The notes: generated by a model not told the origin, from the sequence alone. 64,000 bases of DNA from Ypsolopha sequella (GCA_934047225.1 OW203989.1:3881977-3945976), one strand, 5' to 3'; shown: positions 1-12,303, counted from the first letter of the stretch. A program made the numbers and translations.

Positions 1-126
1 GGTGTGTTGGCATTTTTTTAAATACTTACTTACCAAGAACATATTTAAATTCTAAGGTACAGTTTATTTTTGTAGCCGCCGGCCCCCGCTTGGGTTACTC
101 TACGCCTGCGCGCCCTAGTGGGATAT

Positions 127-309
127 GCAATGTGTAACAGAAAAATATAATCTGCCCTTCCATACATTTCGGCCGAGCGGCATTGCATTATTCTATGAAA
201 CAGTCGTTTTTTTTTCGAGATACGTGGTTTGTATCATAGTAAAAGTTGTTCTATACCATTGACGGAATAAGCTCTTCAAATATAGTTACACCTTTCTGTT
301 ACACGTTGT
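127..309. mobile_element. MITE family M1 (ACAACGTGT ends), internally deleted copy
   Basis: The right end CTGTTACACGTTGT and the core TTCGGCCGAGCGGCATTG match copies at 31313-31576 and 47443-47707. Those copies are foldbacks with arms of about 75 bp. Here most of the left arm is missing: GTGTAACAGAAA jumps directly to the core. No coding capacity is seen. Confidence 0.75.
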
Positions 310-350
310 TGTATACAGAGGGCAAAAATATTAATAAATGTAAAGTATAT

Positions 351-492
351 TTCTAGGGCAGCTGGAAAATCGGTCAATGACCTTTGCGCATTTTGTACTG
401 GACCCCGTACAATGAAACGCGGTAAAGATTGTAAGGCGAGATTGACGTTTCGTTTTCATTTGATGCGTACAGTTTTTCCACCTGCCCTAGAA
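351..492. mobile_element. short foldback element
   Basis: TTCTAGGGCAGCTGGAAAA at the left is matched by its near reverse complement, TTTTTCCACCTGCCCTAGAA, at the right, with about 100 bp between. No target duplication is evident and no second copy was noticed in the window. Confidence 0.5.
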
Positions 493-669
493 ACAGACTT
501 TAATCTTCCTAATGTCCAAGTTTATTAATAATAAATAGTACATTGTTCACCGAGGGAAGAAAGGGGAAGATTACCAACGAGGGTGTAGTTTGAGGCCCGA
601 GGCGAAGCCAAGGGCCTCGATACACACGGGTTGGGAATCGCACTTTCTCCCGAGTGATACATAGTGCTT

Positions 670-1063
670 TATACTACACCTGCGAGGAAATAGTATAATT
701 TTACTTTTAATCAAGATACAATAAAAGAAACCGACTGACTCGCGTGCGATTGTCACTTTTTATTTCCTTCTTATTTTTTATTATGTACAGGAAAAGCAAG
801 TGGCCAGTATCATTTTTCGAGTTTTATGTACGAGTTCGCAAAATAATACTGGCCACTTGGCCACTTGCTCATTCTTTATGTTATTTAAAAAAAAAACAGC
901 ACGTTAACAATGGATTTTCATATACTCTTTCTGCCCGCTCAAGCACGTTAACAATGAATTTTCATACACTTTTTCCGCCCGCATATTTGTATGACAGTAA
1001 TGACGCATTTTCTGCATCGTTTTCAAAAAAGTAAGAAGGTACTTTCCGAGCAGGTGTAGTATA
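670..1063. repeat. inverted-repeat-bounded segment with internal direct repeat
   Basis: TATACTACACCTGC at 670 and GCAGGTGTAGTATA-like sequence ending at 1063 form outer inverted repeats (19 of 21 positions match). Inside are a second inverted pair around GTGGCCAGTAT/ATACTGGCCAC (about 800-860) and a 44-bp direct repeat starting at 898 and 942 (AGCACGTTAACAATG). Small open frames here are not convincing genes. Confidence 0.45.
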
Positions 1064-1334
1064 ATAGTTATAAACAATAACTGTGATCTCAACTGTCTAG
1101 CATTTTCTTAATAGATTTTGTCGGGAAAATTGAATAGTGTGGACTCAAAGCAGAGCACGCTGTGTGTGTGATATAAAATAACCACTAGAATATGTATACT
1201 ATTATGTAATAGTATTTAAATAGCTTTCTCTCGCCATTTCATCTGCATGAACCTCCCAATACATCGAGATTAAGACGATACGTAAAGGTTTTATAATCGA
1301 CATTTTTTAAAATATTTTTTGGTCCACCAGTTTC

Positions 1335-1735
1335 GGAAATAAAGGGGACGTACATTTTTTGTGGTTTTTCAAATATTTCTCGAAACCAGTGCTAGTAAAT
1401 ATAGTAATGGTATATATTTTTACAATCAGCTCTTTAATATCTTCAATTTGATACCCATATTATATATTTAGGATAATACTTTTTGTTTTCCTCTCTTTTG
1501 TTTTGGAGATAACTGAGAAACCTTTGCTATATAGTCTTTATAAATATAACAATTCTATTGAAAAATAACAGCAATATGAAAATCAAAAAATAATAACTGA
1601 AACTAGTAATTCATTACTTTTCGTCGCCAGCAACAATGAAGTATTACATTGTTTTATTGACACTACTGTACTTACTACTCAAAAAATAATACGAAACTTG
1701 GTAAGCATTTAAACGTCATAGATGCCATCTCTCGT
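1335..1735 (+). repeat. interspersed repeat B fragment followed by a second repeat
   Basis: 1335-1530 is similar to 9790-10000 and, reversed, to 60431-60628, sharing TACATTTTTTGTGGTTTTTC and ATTTGATACCCATATT. 1590-1735 is similar to 23205-23345, sharing CAACAATGAAGTATTACATT and AAACGTCATAG. Both are dispersed non-coding repeats. Confidence 0.6.
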
Positions 1736-4700
1736 TGGCCTGGGTAAAGATGACGATGTATTTAAAAAAAAATACGTTTTTGTAAAACATTGCCGAGGAG
1801 ACAAAGCTATCAAGTCCATTAATTAATTTGTTCTATATTTTTCCCTTGTACTGTATAGACAAAATAAATAAAATGTATAGACATTTTGTAGATCTAAGAA
1901 ACCAAATCAAAATAGTTAAGGGTAAGGGTAATTAAGGGTACGGTCATCAGATCACAATAAACTACTATTTTCCACTATAAAAACCCACGATTTGGTCATG
2001 ACCCTCAAACGTCAAAAATCGTGGAGAAAAATTGGCTGTCAAACTTGATTGTGCAGCTAACTTCAAGCCACTATAAACCACCATGGTATGCACTATGGTG
2101 GTTGGTTTATTCTGCTTATTTACATGACCGACTTACCTACAATAGCTGAGTTTATTTTGTTTAATCTGATGACCATACCCTAAGTAAAATGTACCAAATT
2201 CCGAACTCGAATTATTTAGTTAAATTTTAAAATATAAAAGTATTTAGAAACTTACAAATGTCTTTTATTCAGGCAGCATGTCATGCCATAACTACCTTAT
2301 CCTCTTTTGACACATTAAGGTTCCTGTGAACTGTACCTAACGTTGTGATTCCGAACGATTTATAAACTTTTCTAGAAAAGCTACCTGTACTTGTATTTCA
2401 CTTCTACTTGTACCTGTACTTCAGTTCCTGTAACTACCACGGGGCCCTGACTGTGTTTATACCACGGGGATGGCGTGACACACATTTTATACGAGCACCG
2501 CTGTTGCCAATTTTTGGAATAACGTAGGATTACCTTGTTAGTAAACATACGCGGCGCACACATAGATTCACCCGTCTTCATACAGCCAAAATAACACTGT
2601 ATTTCTATGAAGCTTGATGTAAAATACCAAACACGTCATGGCACTGTGCCAAGCTATTACACATACATATATGTGTTAAAAGCCATGACCAGCGAGCGGC
2701 CGTACTATGACACAGTTAGGTCCGTGATGATAATGTTTGAAAAAATTATACATTGCGGCGTTAATATTCTAACTCAATGTGTGACACTCTTTATAACCTG
2801 CAATGGACAAAATGAAATAAATATTTCATGGAAAGGTTGATATTTTATATACCGCAAGGTTTATTCTGTAAATATCACAGTAAATACATGTTTAAATTAC
2901 TTACGAGTGAAATGAAATTCCTTTGGATGTCTTATTTGCGTTATTTGAAGAGTTAGAACAATTTGCCACGCTGCAATACACCATTTTTACAATATGTTTG
3001 TTCTAACGCGTTGGGTTGAGAAATGAGAGGCCCGCGGGTTATGCCCTGACGTATTGATCACAGCGGTGCGTCGCAGTCACGGCTTTCATGGCATTAATAT
3101 TTCTTATTAATAGTTCTGTGGTTTATACTGTTAAGACGAGGCCTTCCTTAAGCGCACAGCGGCTTTGCAATTATAACCCGTAGACTAACTTTCATAAAGT
3201 TGAAAATCGCGTGCGCCAAAATGCGCGCGAAACGATTCAGAACGAGTCTAATTTTAAGATTAAAATCTACTAAAATAAAAATATTGTATTTAAGTCATTT
3301 TCAAATTACATTGGTTAATAAACAAGATTTTCGTATTGATCGTAAAATATGAGACATAAAGATCAAATGGATTAAACACAAAACCAAAAAAAAACACTCA
3401 AAAAGACACTATTTTCAAAAATAAAATCTATCGGTCAAAAGTTTTCCAATTAGGTAACGCTACATACAAAGGCAAGATAAAGGTGTGAAAAAACATATAT
3501 ATAAGTTTCATATTGATTGGGTCATTGGTAGATTCTGTACGACCGTTCAAAAATTCTTGGAAAAACGAATTCCTCCTCTTTTAATGAATAAACGATTTTT
3601 TTTTTCATTTTTTTATTATTCCGAACGATTTATAAACTTTTCTAGAAAAGCTATCTTTCCAAAAAATATGCTTAGCCTGTAAAGTAAGACAACTTATTTT
3701 CATAAGAAATTGTTGATTTCGCGGAATCCACGAGCTGAAATGATTAATGTGACGGTCACAAACGTGCTCTCAGAAAAAATAAAAGCACTTTTTAAATGGG
3801 GTTTCATAAGGCTTGGAGAAATTCCACTTTGTGAGAGGAAATTGAGGTAAAATATGAGTACACACTCGTTTAATGGACTGGCGGCACAGCCTACATTCAT
3901 TATAGTATCTACTTTATCCTTTGTATTGTTAGGTAGGTGCTGTAGTTCCTATCGACAATTGAGTGATTATCTCTTCCTGATACCAACACAAGCAGCCATA
4001 ATAAACTGTCAAAAATTCTGGCTGAATTCTTGTATTTCATAATTTTAAACCTCAGGGAAATTAAGTTGTTGCCGAGGACCACCAAGGCCAAGGTATATTT
4101 CGCTCAAACTTTTGTTGGATCAATTTCGTACCGTGGATTCTACAAAATAAAATAAAATTGTCTATACTTAAATAAGAAAAAACAAGTACCACTTTTGCAG
4201 AAAAAAAACTCAACCTAATAAACTAAGACAACTATTATATACCAAAACCTTTAATTTACCAAAATATAATAACGTGTTCGTCAATAGGCATTGGGAATTT
4301 TTACTACCAAAATCATAAATAGCCTTCCAAGAGAACTGCAAAAATGGTATTTTAATAAAATCAAAATAAATTAGGTATATGTCAAATATTTGTCGAATGT
4401 GGTGACCTCAGCTACATTCTGTAAATTAAATATTAAAGCGAATGTAACTTATTTAAAAATGTGTGTGTAACCTAATTAAAAACGTGTAAATGTAGAACTC
4501 ACTATCTGCAGATAAACCTTCGTGGTTTACGCCAGATAGTTCTGTAAGTATTGTAAATTTGTAAACTTTGTAAAACTTTGTTCAATTAACTTAAATGAAA
4601 TAACATACATTCGATACAACGCTTTTCGGTCCAGCGTGCTTTCGGAACAAACTTATTTGGACAAACTGATTTCGACCCGGCGTTATTCGACAGACTGTAG

Positions 4701-4745
4701 TTGAAACCTATGTTGTAGTTTCTCCGTAGATTTCATAAATATTAA
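1736..4745. other. gene-free AT-rich stretch
   Basis: No recognisable gene. The notable item is an identical 36-bp sequence (ATTCCGAACGATTTATAAAC at its start) at 2348-2383 and 3618-3653, centred on the palindrome CTTTTCTAGAAAAG. Short open frames here lack known motifs. Confidence 0.5.
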
Positions 4746-5306
4746 AGTATATTCAGTGCCGGATTAGCCTATAAGCAAATTAAGCAATTGCTTAGGGCAT
4801 CACGTCTCGGGGGGCACCATCAATAGCAACGAAAAAAAAATTTTTAGCACATGAAAAGCAAAGCTTATTAAATATCCGCGCGTAATTAAATTGACTACTT
4901 TGAGTAATGAGATGTCGTTGCGTTGAACCCATGATTTGCAAATCTTTCACATAGTTAGCAAGGTAATAAAAACGGACGACGATGCTACAAAAGAGGCTCG
5001 ACGCTTTATCAATATAATGTAAGTATATTTACATGAAAAAACAGGCAGATATGCTAAGAAAATTGATCTTTGACACTATTGTTCGGGAATTTGCTGTCCG
5101 TCGAAGTCGAATGTCGCATTTTAAAAATGGTATATCTACTTGGTTTTTATTATAATAGCTACCTACTCCACTAATCCCTTAGTACATATTCTAAGAAATA
5201 TACGTAACGATCGACCTCTTTGTAATAAACATGTACATTTTTTATAGTGGTTTAATAATGGATTGCTTAGGGCATCAAGTAGCCTTAATCCGGCACTGAG
5301 TATATT
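4746..5306. mobile_element. hAT-type MITE with 8-bp target duplication
   Basis: The element itself is 4754-5298 (545 bp). Ends are CAGTGCCGGATTAGCCT and its near complement AGCCTTAATCCGGCACTG. The flanks 4746-4753 and 5299-5306 are both AGTATATT, a perfect 8-bp duplication. CAGTG ends plus 8-bp TSD are the hallmark of hAT transposons. Both ends also share GCTTAGGGCATCA. There is no transposase frame, so it is non-autonomous. Confidence 0.9.
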
Positions 5307-6296
5307 CTTATGGACAGTTCGTGAGTGCTAGTGGGATCCTGCACTGCCTTTGTACTGACCTCGGCCCCTTTTTCACGTTTATGTTTTTGATGGGATTTGT
5401 TTTACTTTAAATTTGTTTATAATCGATCTTTTCTGGATTGTAGTACGTTCTAAATAATGTTCATTACATAAATATAATAAATAACAAGTACTTATTTATT
5501 GACCATGTAATTTTGCAATTTTACTTCAAAAGTGCCTTAAGGTGGCTCCGTCGGAATAATTAGTAACTCGATTCGTGGTGGTTGAAATTTCGAACAAAAC
5601 CATATTAAAATAAAGTCCTTATCAGCTCGCACTGCAACATGGCTGTTACGCCGGTCGCTGCGGCTGACAAGTGCGAAAATAGTGTGTTTTTAATTTATTT
5701 TATCCAAAATAAAATTTATTTACAAAAACTGAGAAAACCAAATCATTTTATATTATTTTGTCTAGAAGTTTATAAATTTTCATACTGTTTCGATAAAAAC
5801 TGCAGTAGTTATGTTGTTACAAGTGAACAAAAAATCGAGAAATAAGGGTAAACTTAGAATTTTCTAGCTTCACTTCTGTATGTTATAATGAAATTCAGGA
5901 AAAACCACATCACTATTTGTATCATGCAGATTACTATGTATTTTTTTTCTATTAAAAACTGCAATAGTTACCGTATAAATTGGTTACAAAGTTACTTAGT
6001 TCAAGGTCGTTGGCGTTGGTAGAAACCTTAAAGGGGTGCAATTGTGTACGAAAATCGTATATATTCTCCGGACGACCGCGGGAGCTAAGGGGGTGCAGAG
6101 GACGGGGCTCCAACGAAGGCACGCTTGTCTTCGACATCACATATAAAACTCGTATCGAGACAACATCGTATCGAGCGCCACGACACAAATTATCACGACT
6201 TATAAAAGTAAAACTACCATTTGGCAACATCGAAGAGGCTTCTTATTTTCAACAAGTTCCATCCTCAACATTGAATGAAGCTTGAGGATAAAACAT
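5307..6296. other. gene-free stretch with overlapping short open frames
   Basis: 5980-6285 (+, 101 codons) and 5952-6230 (-) overlap on opposite strands. Neither has a recognised domain or splice context. The GC-richer core (6060-6190) suggests an old repeat or exon fragment, but I cannot assign it. Confidence 0.3.
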
Positions 6297-6454
6297 GATT
6301 ATTGCAAAACGGCTTACCTCAATAAGTATTATTGATCGGGATAGCCGACCAGTTTCAGCAGATTCAGACTGCCTTCTTCAGGGCGAGTGAAGACGCTTCT
6401 TATTGGCTATACCGATCAAAAATAGTTATTGAGGTCAGCCGTTTTGCAATAATC
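6297..6454. mobile_element. foldback MITE, about 50-bp arms
   Basis: Left arm GATTATTGCAAAACGGC...GATCGGGATAGCC pairs with right arm GGCTATACCGATC...GCCGTTTTGCAATAATC. The spacer is about 58 bp. No clear TSD. It has no coding capacity. Confidence 0.7.
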
Positions 6455-6654
6455 GTATTCATTTGACATCTCAAAACGTTCGGTACGTAGTAATAATACT
6501 TTATATTCTCTGCGTTCGGTCTCAATTGTCAAACTGTTATTCGCATTAAAATCGTACGTTACACAATTCCAGAACAGGCCTTGAATATAAATTTTAAGCA
6601 ACTTTGGGTCCTCTTTACACCAAGTCCCATGAATTACGTGTACGAAATACCTAT

Positions 6655-7690
6655 TTTAAGGTGACTATGATGGATATAGCCAAATTTATACTGGAGACTT
6701 TTCAAGTGATCAGTAACAAGGTTTAATTACCCTTTCTGTGAAAAACGCTAAATAAAATTTAGGTTTCCTATACTAATTGACTCGGGCTTGTTCTTACTTA
6801 CCGAGTCTCCAGTATGAATTTGACTACATAAATAAGGTGACATTTATTTATGTAGCCAAATTCATACTACGGGTTCGGTAAGTGATCATGACGACCTTGA
6901 CACTTAGCAAATATCGCAAAATAAAATGTTGACCTTCCACTTTGAGTAATGTTATTTAAATGGTCTAAGACCTTTAAAGACCTTTTAAGGTCTAAGACCT
7001 ATTCAACCTTTTTTAGCTGGAGGCCCAATAATCTATTCCAGGTCTGTCAAAGGGCCGCACATTGCCGCACGTAAACATACCACCTCAACAATAATTTAAA
7101 ACCAAACAAATGAATTAAAAATGTAGATGAACATTTCCTTAGCCTCTGAGGGCCGCAAAAAATGTCCCGGCGGGCCGCATGCAGCCCGAGAGCCGCGGGT
7201 TGAAGACCCTTGGTCTAAGACCTTCCATAGTAGTTGAGTAGTAATTGACCCGGAGCTAGGCTTGCGTTAGGAAAAACGAGAAAAAAGCTTACGAATTGCA
7301 CAAAAATACTCATCGAACCATGATACTGAGCACTTACCGAGTTTTGCAGTATGAATTTGGGTACATAAATTAAAGATTTCAAAAGTTTAGATGAGCCCTG
7401 GCACCTAAAATCTATTGCATTGTTTTTTAATGTGTTTTGAATGTGAAATGTCACACTTTTGGCTTTATTCTTATTTCTTGAAATGTTAGTGCACTTTAAA
7501 AATGCACACGACGGCATATTGTGACCTTTTTCTCGTAAAAAACTATCACTGTGTTCAGATGAGCACTGATTCCAAACGTGTGAGCGTCACCCATTTAAAG
7601 GTGAAAACATTTTTGGTGCTGTCATACTACGGTAATGGCTTATCTTTACTTTTGAAATCTTTGACATAAATAAATTAAGTACACCTTGTA
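6655..7690. repeat. degenerate copies of MITE family D
   Basis: Motifs of the better-preserved copies at 19844-20070 and 41759-42024 recur several times: ATACTGGAG, AAGTGATCA, CTTACCGAG, CCAGTATGAATTTG and a terminal CACCTTGTA near 7690. Arms 6680-6825 form one inverted pair. The segment 7010-7210 (CCGCGGGTTGAAGACCC) lies between copies and is a different repeat. Confidence 0.5.
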
Positions 7691-7730
7691 TTTAAATCAA
7701 AGTCACTTATATAATCTCAGCATTATACTT

Positions 7731-7990
7731 CGTTTACCGAGACGTTGCAAAGTGGGTCCTTTCGACTACCGACACCTGCCGCCAAATCAAAGGAAATACC
7801 GTCGTCTTGACTCTCGACACAAAAGACACCGGCCTCTAATCGCTCGTGACATGACCCTCGTACCATGATAATCATGTAAAGTTGCATTTTAAAACAGAAG
7901 CCATGTATGTCAGAAGAATCGTTTTTAAAAATGAAGTATCATAATACTGAGGGGTGAATGGCCCGCTTTGCAACGTCCCGGTAAATAACT
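7731..7990. repeat. inverted repeat around a GC-richer core
   Basis: TTTACCGAGACGTTGCAAAG at the left is mirrored by CTTTGCAACGTCCCGGTAAA at the right. The 60-codon open frame inside is Arg-rich and has no recognised motif. Probably a small non-autonomous DNA element. Confidence 0.45.
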
Positions 7991-8272
7991 GATAGTAGAG
8001 TTCGTCGCAGATTCATTTAAAAGGGCCCCATTAGCGCCAGCTTGAGTCATGTTGGTTCTGCCATTATCTGAGCAAAGGATCAAGATTAACAAGCCGACTC
8101 GACGGAGACCTGCGAATAAAAATGTACCGTATTCTAGTTCTACAAGTATTTTATCGAAGCGCTTACGTTACTCCCTACTGAAATATAAAATGTATGAATA
8201 AAAATATGTAAATTTTTAGTAAAGAGAAAAATAGTTATCCCTTATATGTTTGTCTACTTTTCTAAGAGCTTT

Positions 8273-8530
8273 TTCTAATTAATCGAAACAGTACACTTAA
8301 ATTCAAAATAGTTATTCAAACAAAACCTTATTACCTGTTTTTTAATGAATTAATTTATTACTTATTTTGGAAAACTAGCGACTATTTTAATAATAATAGT
8401 AAAAAACTTAAATTAACTCTAGCTAGTCATTTAAAGTTTCAGATAGCGGATGTATTATGTAGGCTGCCATCGCAAAGTTTCCATTGGTTTCTGTAAATTA
8501 GAATTTTAATAATAGTAGGTAATCTTCACA
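8273..8530. mobile_element. MITE family E, diverged copy
   Basis: Shares TCTAATTAATCGAAACAG, ATAGTTATTCAAACAAAACC and GGCTGCCATCGCAAAGTTTC with 42197-42478 and partly with 55800-55985. Its ends are inverted relative to each other. Non-coding. Confidence 0.6.
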
Positions 8531-8815
8531 AACCAACCTATACAAAGTGTTTTAAAATCCTGTTTTTTGTCAAACAAGCTTCCTTCAGAGTCTTCGCATT
8601 GCGTTGCAAGTGCAGATATACACTAGGCATCTAGGAAAAATAACAGGACGGGACTTTTGTCTTGAGACCCAAATTCGAATCTTGATAGTCGAGCATGCTG
8701 CATGACCAATAAGTGCATAGTAAGTTGTATATACCCTGCTACTTGCTTACTTAACGGAGAAGAAAAACACTGTGAGGTGATTTGAGGTATTTGTGCGCGA
8801 AGTAAGGCGATAAGG

Positions 8816-8975
8816 CAGTGGCGTGCATAGAACTTTTTTCCGGAAAAGCAATCAGAAGGTCAAGTTTGACAATAAATAGAATATGAAAAAATTTAAATAA
8901 CACTTTGAAAAAAAAAACAATTGATATGAAAATGTTTACTCGAGGGTATGCGGTGCCTATAACACGTTGGGACGT
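8816..8975 (+). mobile_element. family F end fragment (CAGTGGCGTGCATAG)
   Basis: Starts CAGTGGCGTGCATAGAAC and continues through AAGCAATCAGAAGGTCAAG, as in the copies around 57342-57952 and the reversed end at 37975-38025. CAGTG termini suggest a hAT-like origin, but no TSD is visible. Confidence 0.6.
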
Positions 8976-9368
8976 AAAAATTGTCTTTGGAAAGAGGGTA
9001 TACGAGCGTTAACTGTTCACATAACACCAAGACCTCTTTTTAAATTGATCGAATAAGTTTCCGATTCGATTTAAAAAAGAGCTGGAATAAGTACCTTGAC
9101 TTCCAGATCTTATAGACTCGACGAAAAGTCAATTAAAAACTTTTATCGGCTGTCGGACAGCTAAAAGAGAGTTAATTACAGAAGATAATTACGATTGGGG
9201 CTTAGTAAAGGGTTTTTTGAATTTATCTGTCTGTGAGCGAAGCCTGAGATGAAAGAATTTATTTAGTAGACCTTATTACCTTTCCAGATAAGAACTTGTG
9301 AAGGTAACAAAAGTTATTTTACGACTTTACCTACTTTTTTTTCTGCTTCTTTTGACGATTCCATCATT

Positions 9369-9533
9369 CGTAGCATAGTGTTTAATCGCGCGAGACGCCA
9401 CTTAGTTGAATTACAAGTGCGAGGAGCGTGACGCGATGTTTTTGCGATTAAACGGTACGTCACGCTCCTTGCACTTGTGATTCAACTAGAAGCGCGGGGG
9501 CGTCGTCGCGCTTGCGATTAAACACTATGCTGC
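9369..9533. mobile_element. foldback MITE family G
   Basis: Nearly palindromic: CGTAGCATAGTGTTTAATCG at the left and CGATTAAACACTATGCTGCG-like sequence at the right. Inner arms AGTGCGAGGAGCGTGACG and CGTCACGCTCCTTGCACTTG flank TTTTTGCGATTAAAC. A second copy lies at 42581-42736. Confidence 0.75.
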
Positions 9534-9549
9534 GGGACCATCTCGACCC

Positions 9550-10150
9550 ATTTGTAAAAAATTTGGCCAAGTGAAAGTCGAACTCGCATATAAAGGGTTC
9601 CATACCACCAGACAATGCGGGTACGAAATCCTTACAAACATTATTAAACAATCTGGCGCCCCCTGAGTAAGAAACCCTAATTATTATTATTTGTTGTTTT
9701 ACTAGATATACATATGTATGTACAACAATTTGACCAAATTTGAAACTTGCGTGTTCACCGTCTGTAAGATAGACCTGAAACAAAAAACGTAAAAAAATTT
9801 AACATTTTCTAGTTTTTTTGCATGGGGATATAATATAGCCAGTAAATATAGTAAAAGAACATATTTTTAAAATTAGCTTTTTTAATATCTACAATTTGAT
9901 ACCCATATTGTGTTTTTAAGTTAATATTTTTTATTTTTCTCATTTTTGTTTTGGAAATATTTTGAACAATTTCAAATTTTTCATATTTTTTTTACACATT
10001 GATAAGTGGGCAAATTAATGTTATTTTTGTGCCAAATTTCATGTTTTTATCTTTAACGGTGCTAAAGTTATGAGGCTGTGACCTACGGACGGACGGAGTC
10101 TCACCATAAAGTTTCCTTTTATACCTTTTAATATTACGGAACCCTAAACA
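9550..10150 (+). repeat. interspersed repeat B, longest copy
   Basis: Begins near GGCCAAGTGAAAGTCG, carries GGGTTCC, ATTTGATACCCATATTG, CTTTAACGGTGCTAAAGTTA and ACGGACGGACGG, and ends TACGGAACCCTAAA. This GGGTTCCGTA/ACGGACGGAC repeat is abundant in lepidopteran genomes. Other pieces are at 1335, 32635, 49944, 50860, 52980 and 59650-60628. Confidence 0.7.
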
Positions 10151-10452
10151 CGTCTAAAAATATTTCTAAAATATTTACCTCATGATTTCAACAATAGTGA
10201 GTAGATTATGATAACATACTGACCATTATGATAACACACTGACCAGGTGGTCCGTGCGATACTAGATCATATATGCTCTAAGGTGCGATAACATGACTTG
10301 TAAATGTTAGCAAAACGTGCGCGTACGCAATAATCAATATCTCCCTACTCCTTGCTTGTCTTGTTTACACAACATAATTATTTATCTTTTGACCGGGGTC
10401 ACGCGCGGACGTCTGACGTGCTCGCTTATAAAATATTAATTCATTAATTACG
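10151..10452. other. region upstream of the lipase gene
   Basis: No gene. A direct repeat ATGATAACA.ACTGACCA occurs at about 10207-10245. TATAAAAT at 10427-10434 is only 19 bp before the lipase ATG, so it is probably 5' UTR or fortuitous rather than a core promoter for this start. Confidence 0.4.
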
Positions 10453-12235
10453 ATGAGTTCTATAGTTTATTTGTTGCTGTTTATCAGTTTGTGTGTTTAC
10501 GGACGTGCTAATTACAATAGTTTTGGACCATTTAGGGCACTTTTGTATTCAGATTGGATAACATGTAAGTTTTTTAAAATGTTCTCATTACTATGTATGA
10601 AGTTTTTAGGTGCTTTTGGCAAACCTAACTATACCTTATGTACCTATGATGTATAAAATTGTACCCAAATCGAATAGAAAAGTCGAGTCAAATAGTCAAA
10701 TGTATGGCATTTCTGGGCGTTTTCCGTCAATGACTATGTAAGTATATAAGAAAGTAGAGAAACGACAGAATAACAGCGTCGCGTCACGTCGTCGCGGTCT
10801 TTGGTTTGCGGAATAATGCTGAGTCGGAGCCGCGACGCACATATACCACCAGAATCAATTAACTTCTCTTTGTGTCTAGTAATTAAGTATTTTTGTTAGA
10901 TTAAGAAGTTAGTTTATTAAATTCTGTTTGATATCGTTACTTTGTTTTTGTATGTTGTATGTTTGTTTCGTGTTTCTTTGAGAATAAATGTTATATCTAT
11001 CTATCTATCTATAATTGAAAAGAAAGTAACATAGAATATAAGAATCTTAAAATAAACAAGGCTTCAAGTTATACTTAATTCTCGCGGTTCAGTGCCAAGT
11101 CAAAACAATCATAAGTAGATTAGAGAAAGAAAGTAAACTGAGTAAGAGAAAGCGACATGTTTAATCAGAATCATAATTTATTTCCGACGGCATGTTTACC
11201 GTTTAACCGTTCCTTAAAATGTGGCCGTGTAGCAGGAAACACGTTAAAAACTAGTTTAACGTGTCCTCAGTTGAAGGTTTCCAACCAAATGCGTAATAAT
11301 AGCAAATGCATTTAATTTTTATTCTTTCAGGTGACCACAACAAAAGCCTTAACATAAACGTCAGTCAAACTCAACTATTCTTCTACGACTTCAACAACAA
11401 CTTTAATATCACCAGCCCGATAGACCAAGCTGCTGACCTGCTCACCACTTCATACAACCTTGATGTGTCGCGAAAACTGATTGTCTTCGTTCCTGGCTAC
11501 AAGTCTCACATCAGTCGGAAGACCGAAGAACTAATGAGACAGACTTTTCAAGATGTACCAAACATATACCTCATAATATTTGACCATTCGGAGTATACAT
11601 CAGCAAGAGGAGGAAAACTCAAAAGCTATTCAACGTCGGTGCTTCATACCTATTATTTGGGTAGAGCAATAGGTAAATTCCTAGCCGAGTTGAAAGCAAA
11701 AGGATACCCATCAAAGAACATCCACTGCATTGGCCACAGCCTCGGAAGTCAAATGCTAGGGTACGCTGGAGAAACTTACACTAATGAGACTTCAGAAAAG
11801 TTATGGCGGATAACTGGCATCGACCCGGCTGGGCCATGTTTCTCCAACAGTTTTATCCACGATCAGATAAGGTCTGGTGTAGCGGACTACGTGGAGGTAT
11901 ATCATTGCAATTCAGGAGGTTTGGGGACTACAAGTGTACTGGCTGATACGGACTTTTTCTTTAACCACGAGGGGGCAAATCAGCCGAAGTGTAGTGCAGG
12001 AATTTTGCCCGGTGTAGGGGAGTCAGATGCTGCCAAGTGTAGTCATAAAGCATGTGTAAGGTACTGGGCTATGACGGTGCACAATCCTGGGTACTTTTTG
12101 GCGTGGAAGTGTCATTCGTATAAGGAGTTCAATTCAGGTAAATGTGCCGGTAATGAGGTGACAATAGCTGGGTATAGCAACCCAGGAAATGCTACTGGTG
12201 TGTTTTATGTTTCTACCGAGGGTTATGGTGTTTGA
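10453..12235 (+). CDS. secreted neutral (pancreatic-type) lipase, two exons
   Basis: Exon 1 is 10453-10564, the intron 10565-11330 (GTAAGT donor, TTCTTTCAG acceptor) and exon 2 11331-12235. The exons join in phase 1 to give 338 residues plus stop. Residues 1 to about 19 are a hydrophobic signal peptide (starting MSSIVYLLLFISLC), so the enzyme should be secreted. The alpha/beta-hydrolase features of the animal lipase family are all present: nucleophile elbow GHSLG with Ser174, GIDPAGP with Asp202, and CSH with His276, so the triad is intact. QPKC and several Cys fit the disulfide pattern of the family. Length (about 330-340) is usual for insect pancreatic-lipase-related proteins. The family hydrolyses acylglycerols or phospholipids; some members are non-catalytic yolk proteins, but this one keeps the catalytic residues. 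The start is the only ATG giving a signal peptide. An alternative start at 11306 would read through the acceptor and lose it. It has no gene neighbours. Confidence 0.92.
10750..11016 (+). mobile_element. LINE-like 3' end inside the lipase intron
   Basis: The AT-rich 3'-UTR-like sequence ends GAGAATAAATGTTAT followed by (ATCT)n at about 10991-11012, the simple-repeat tail typical of 5'-truncated non-LTR elements. No coding part is left. It does not touch the splice sites. Confidence 0.5.
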
Positions 12236-12303
12236 GATTGTTAGATTATAATCAGATTAAGTACATAAGTAATATGTAGATACTTCGTTTGTTTTATAGA
12301 TAT

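Noticed and set aside
10427..10434. TATAAAAT as lipase core promoter
   Set aside because: It lies only 19 bp before the ATG, so the expected start of transcription would fall after the translation start.
11306..12235. Lipase starting at the ATG at 11306
   Set aside because: That ATG lies in the intron's polypyrimidine end. Splicing from exon 1 at 10453-10564 gives a proper signal peptide and keeps frame.
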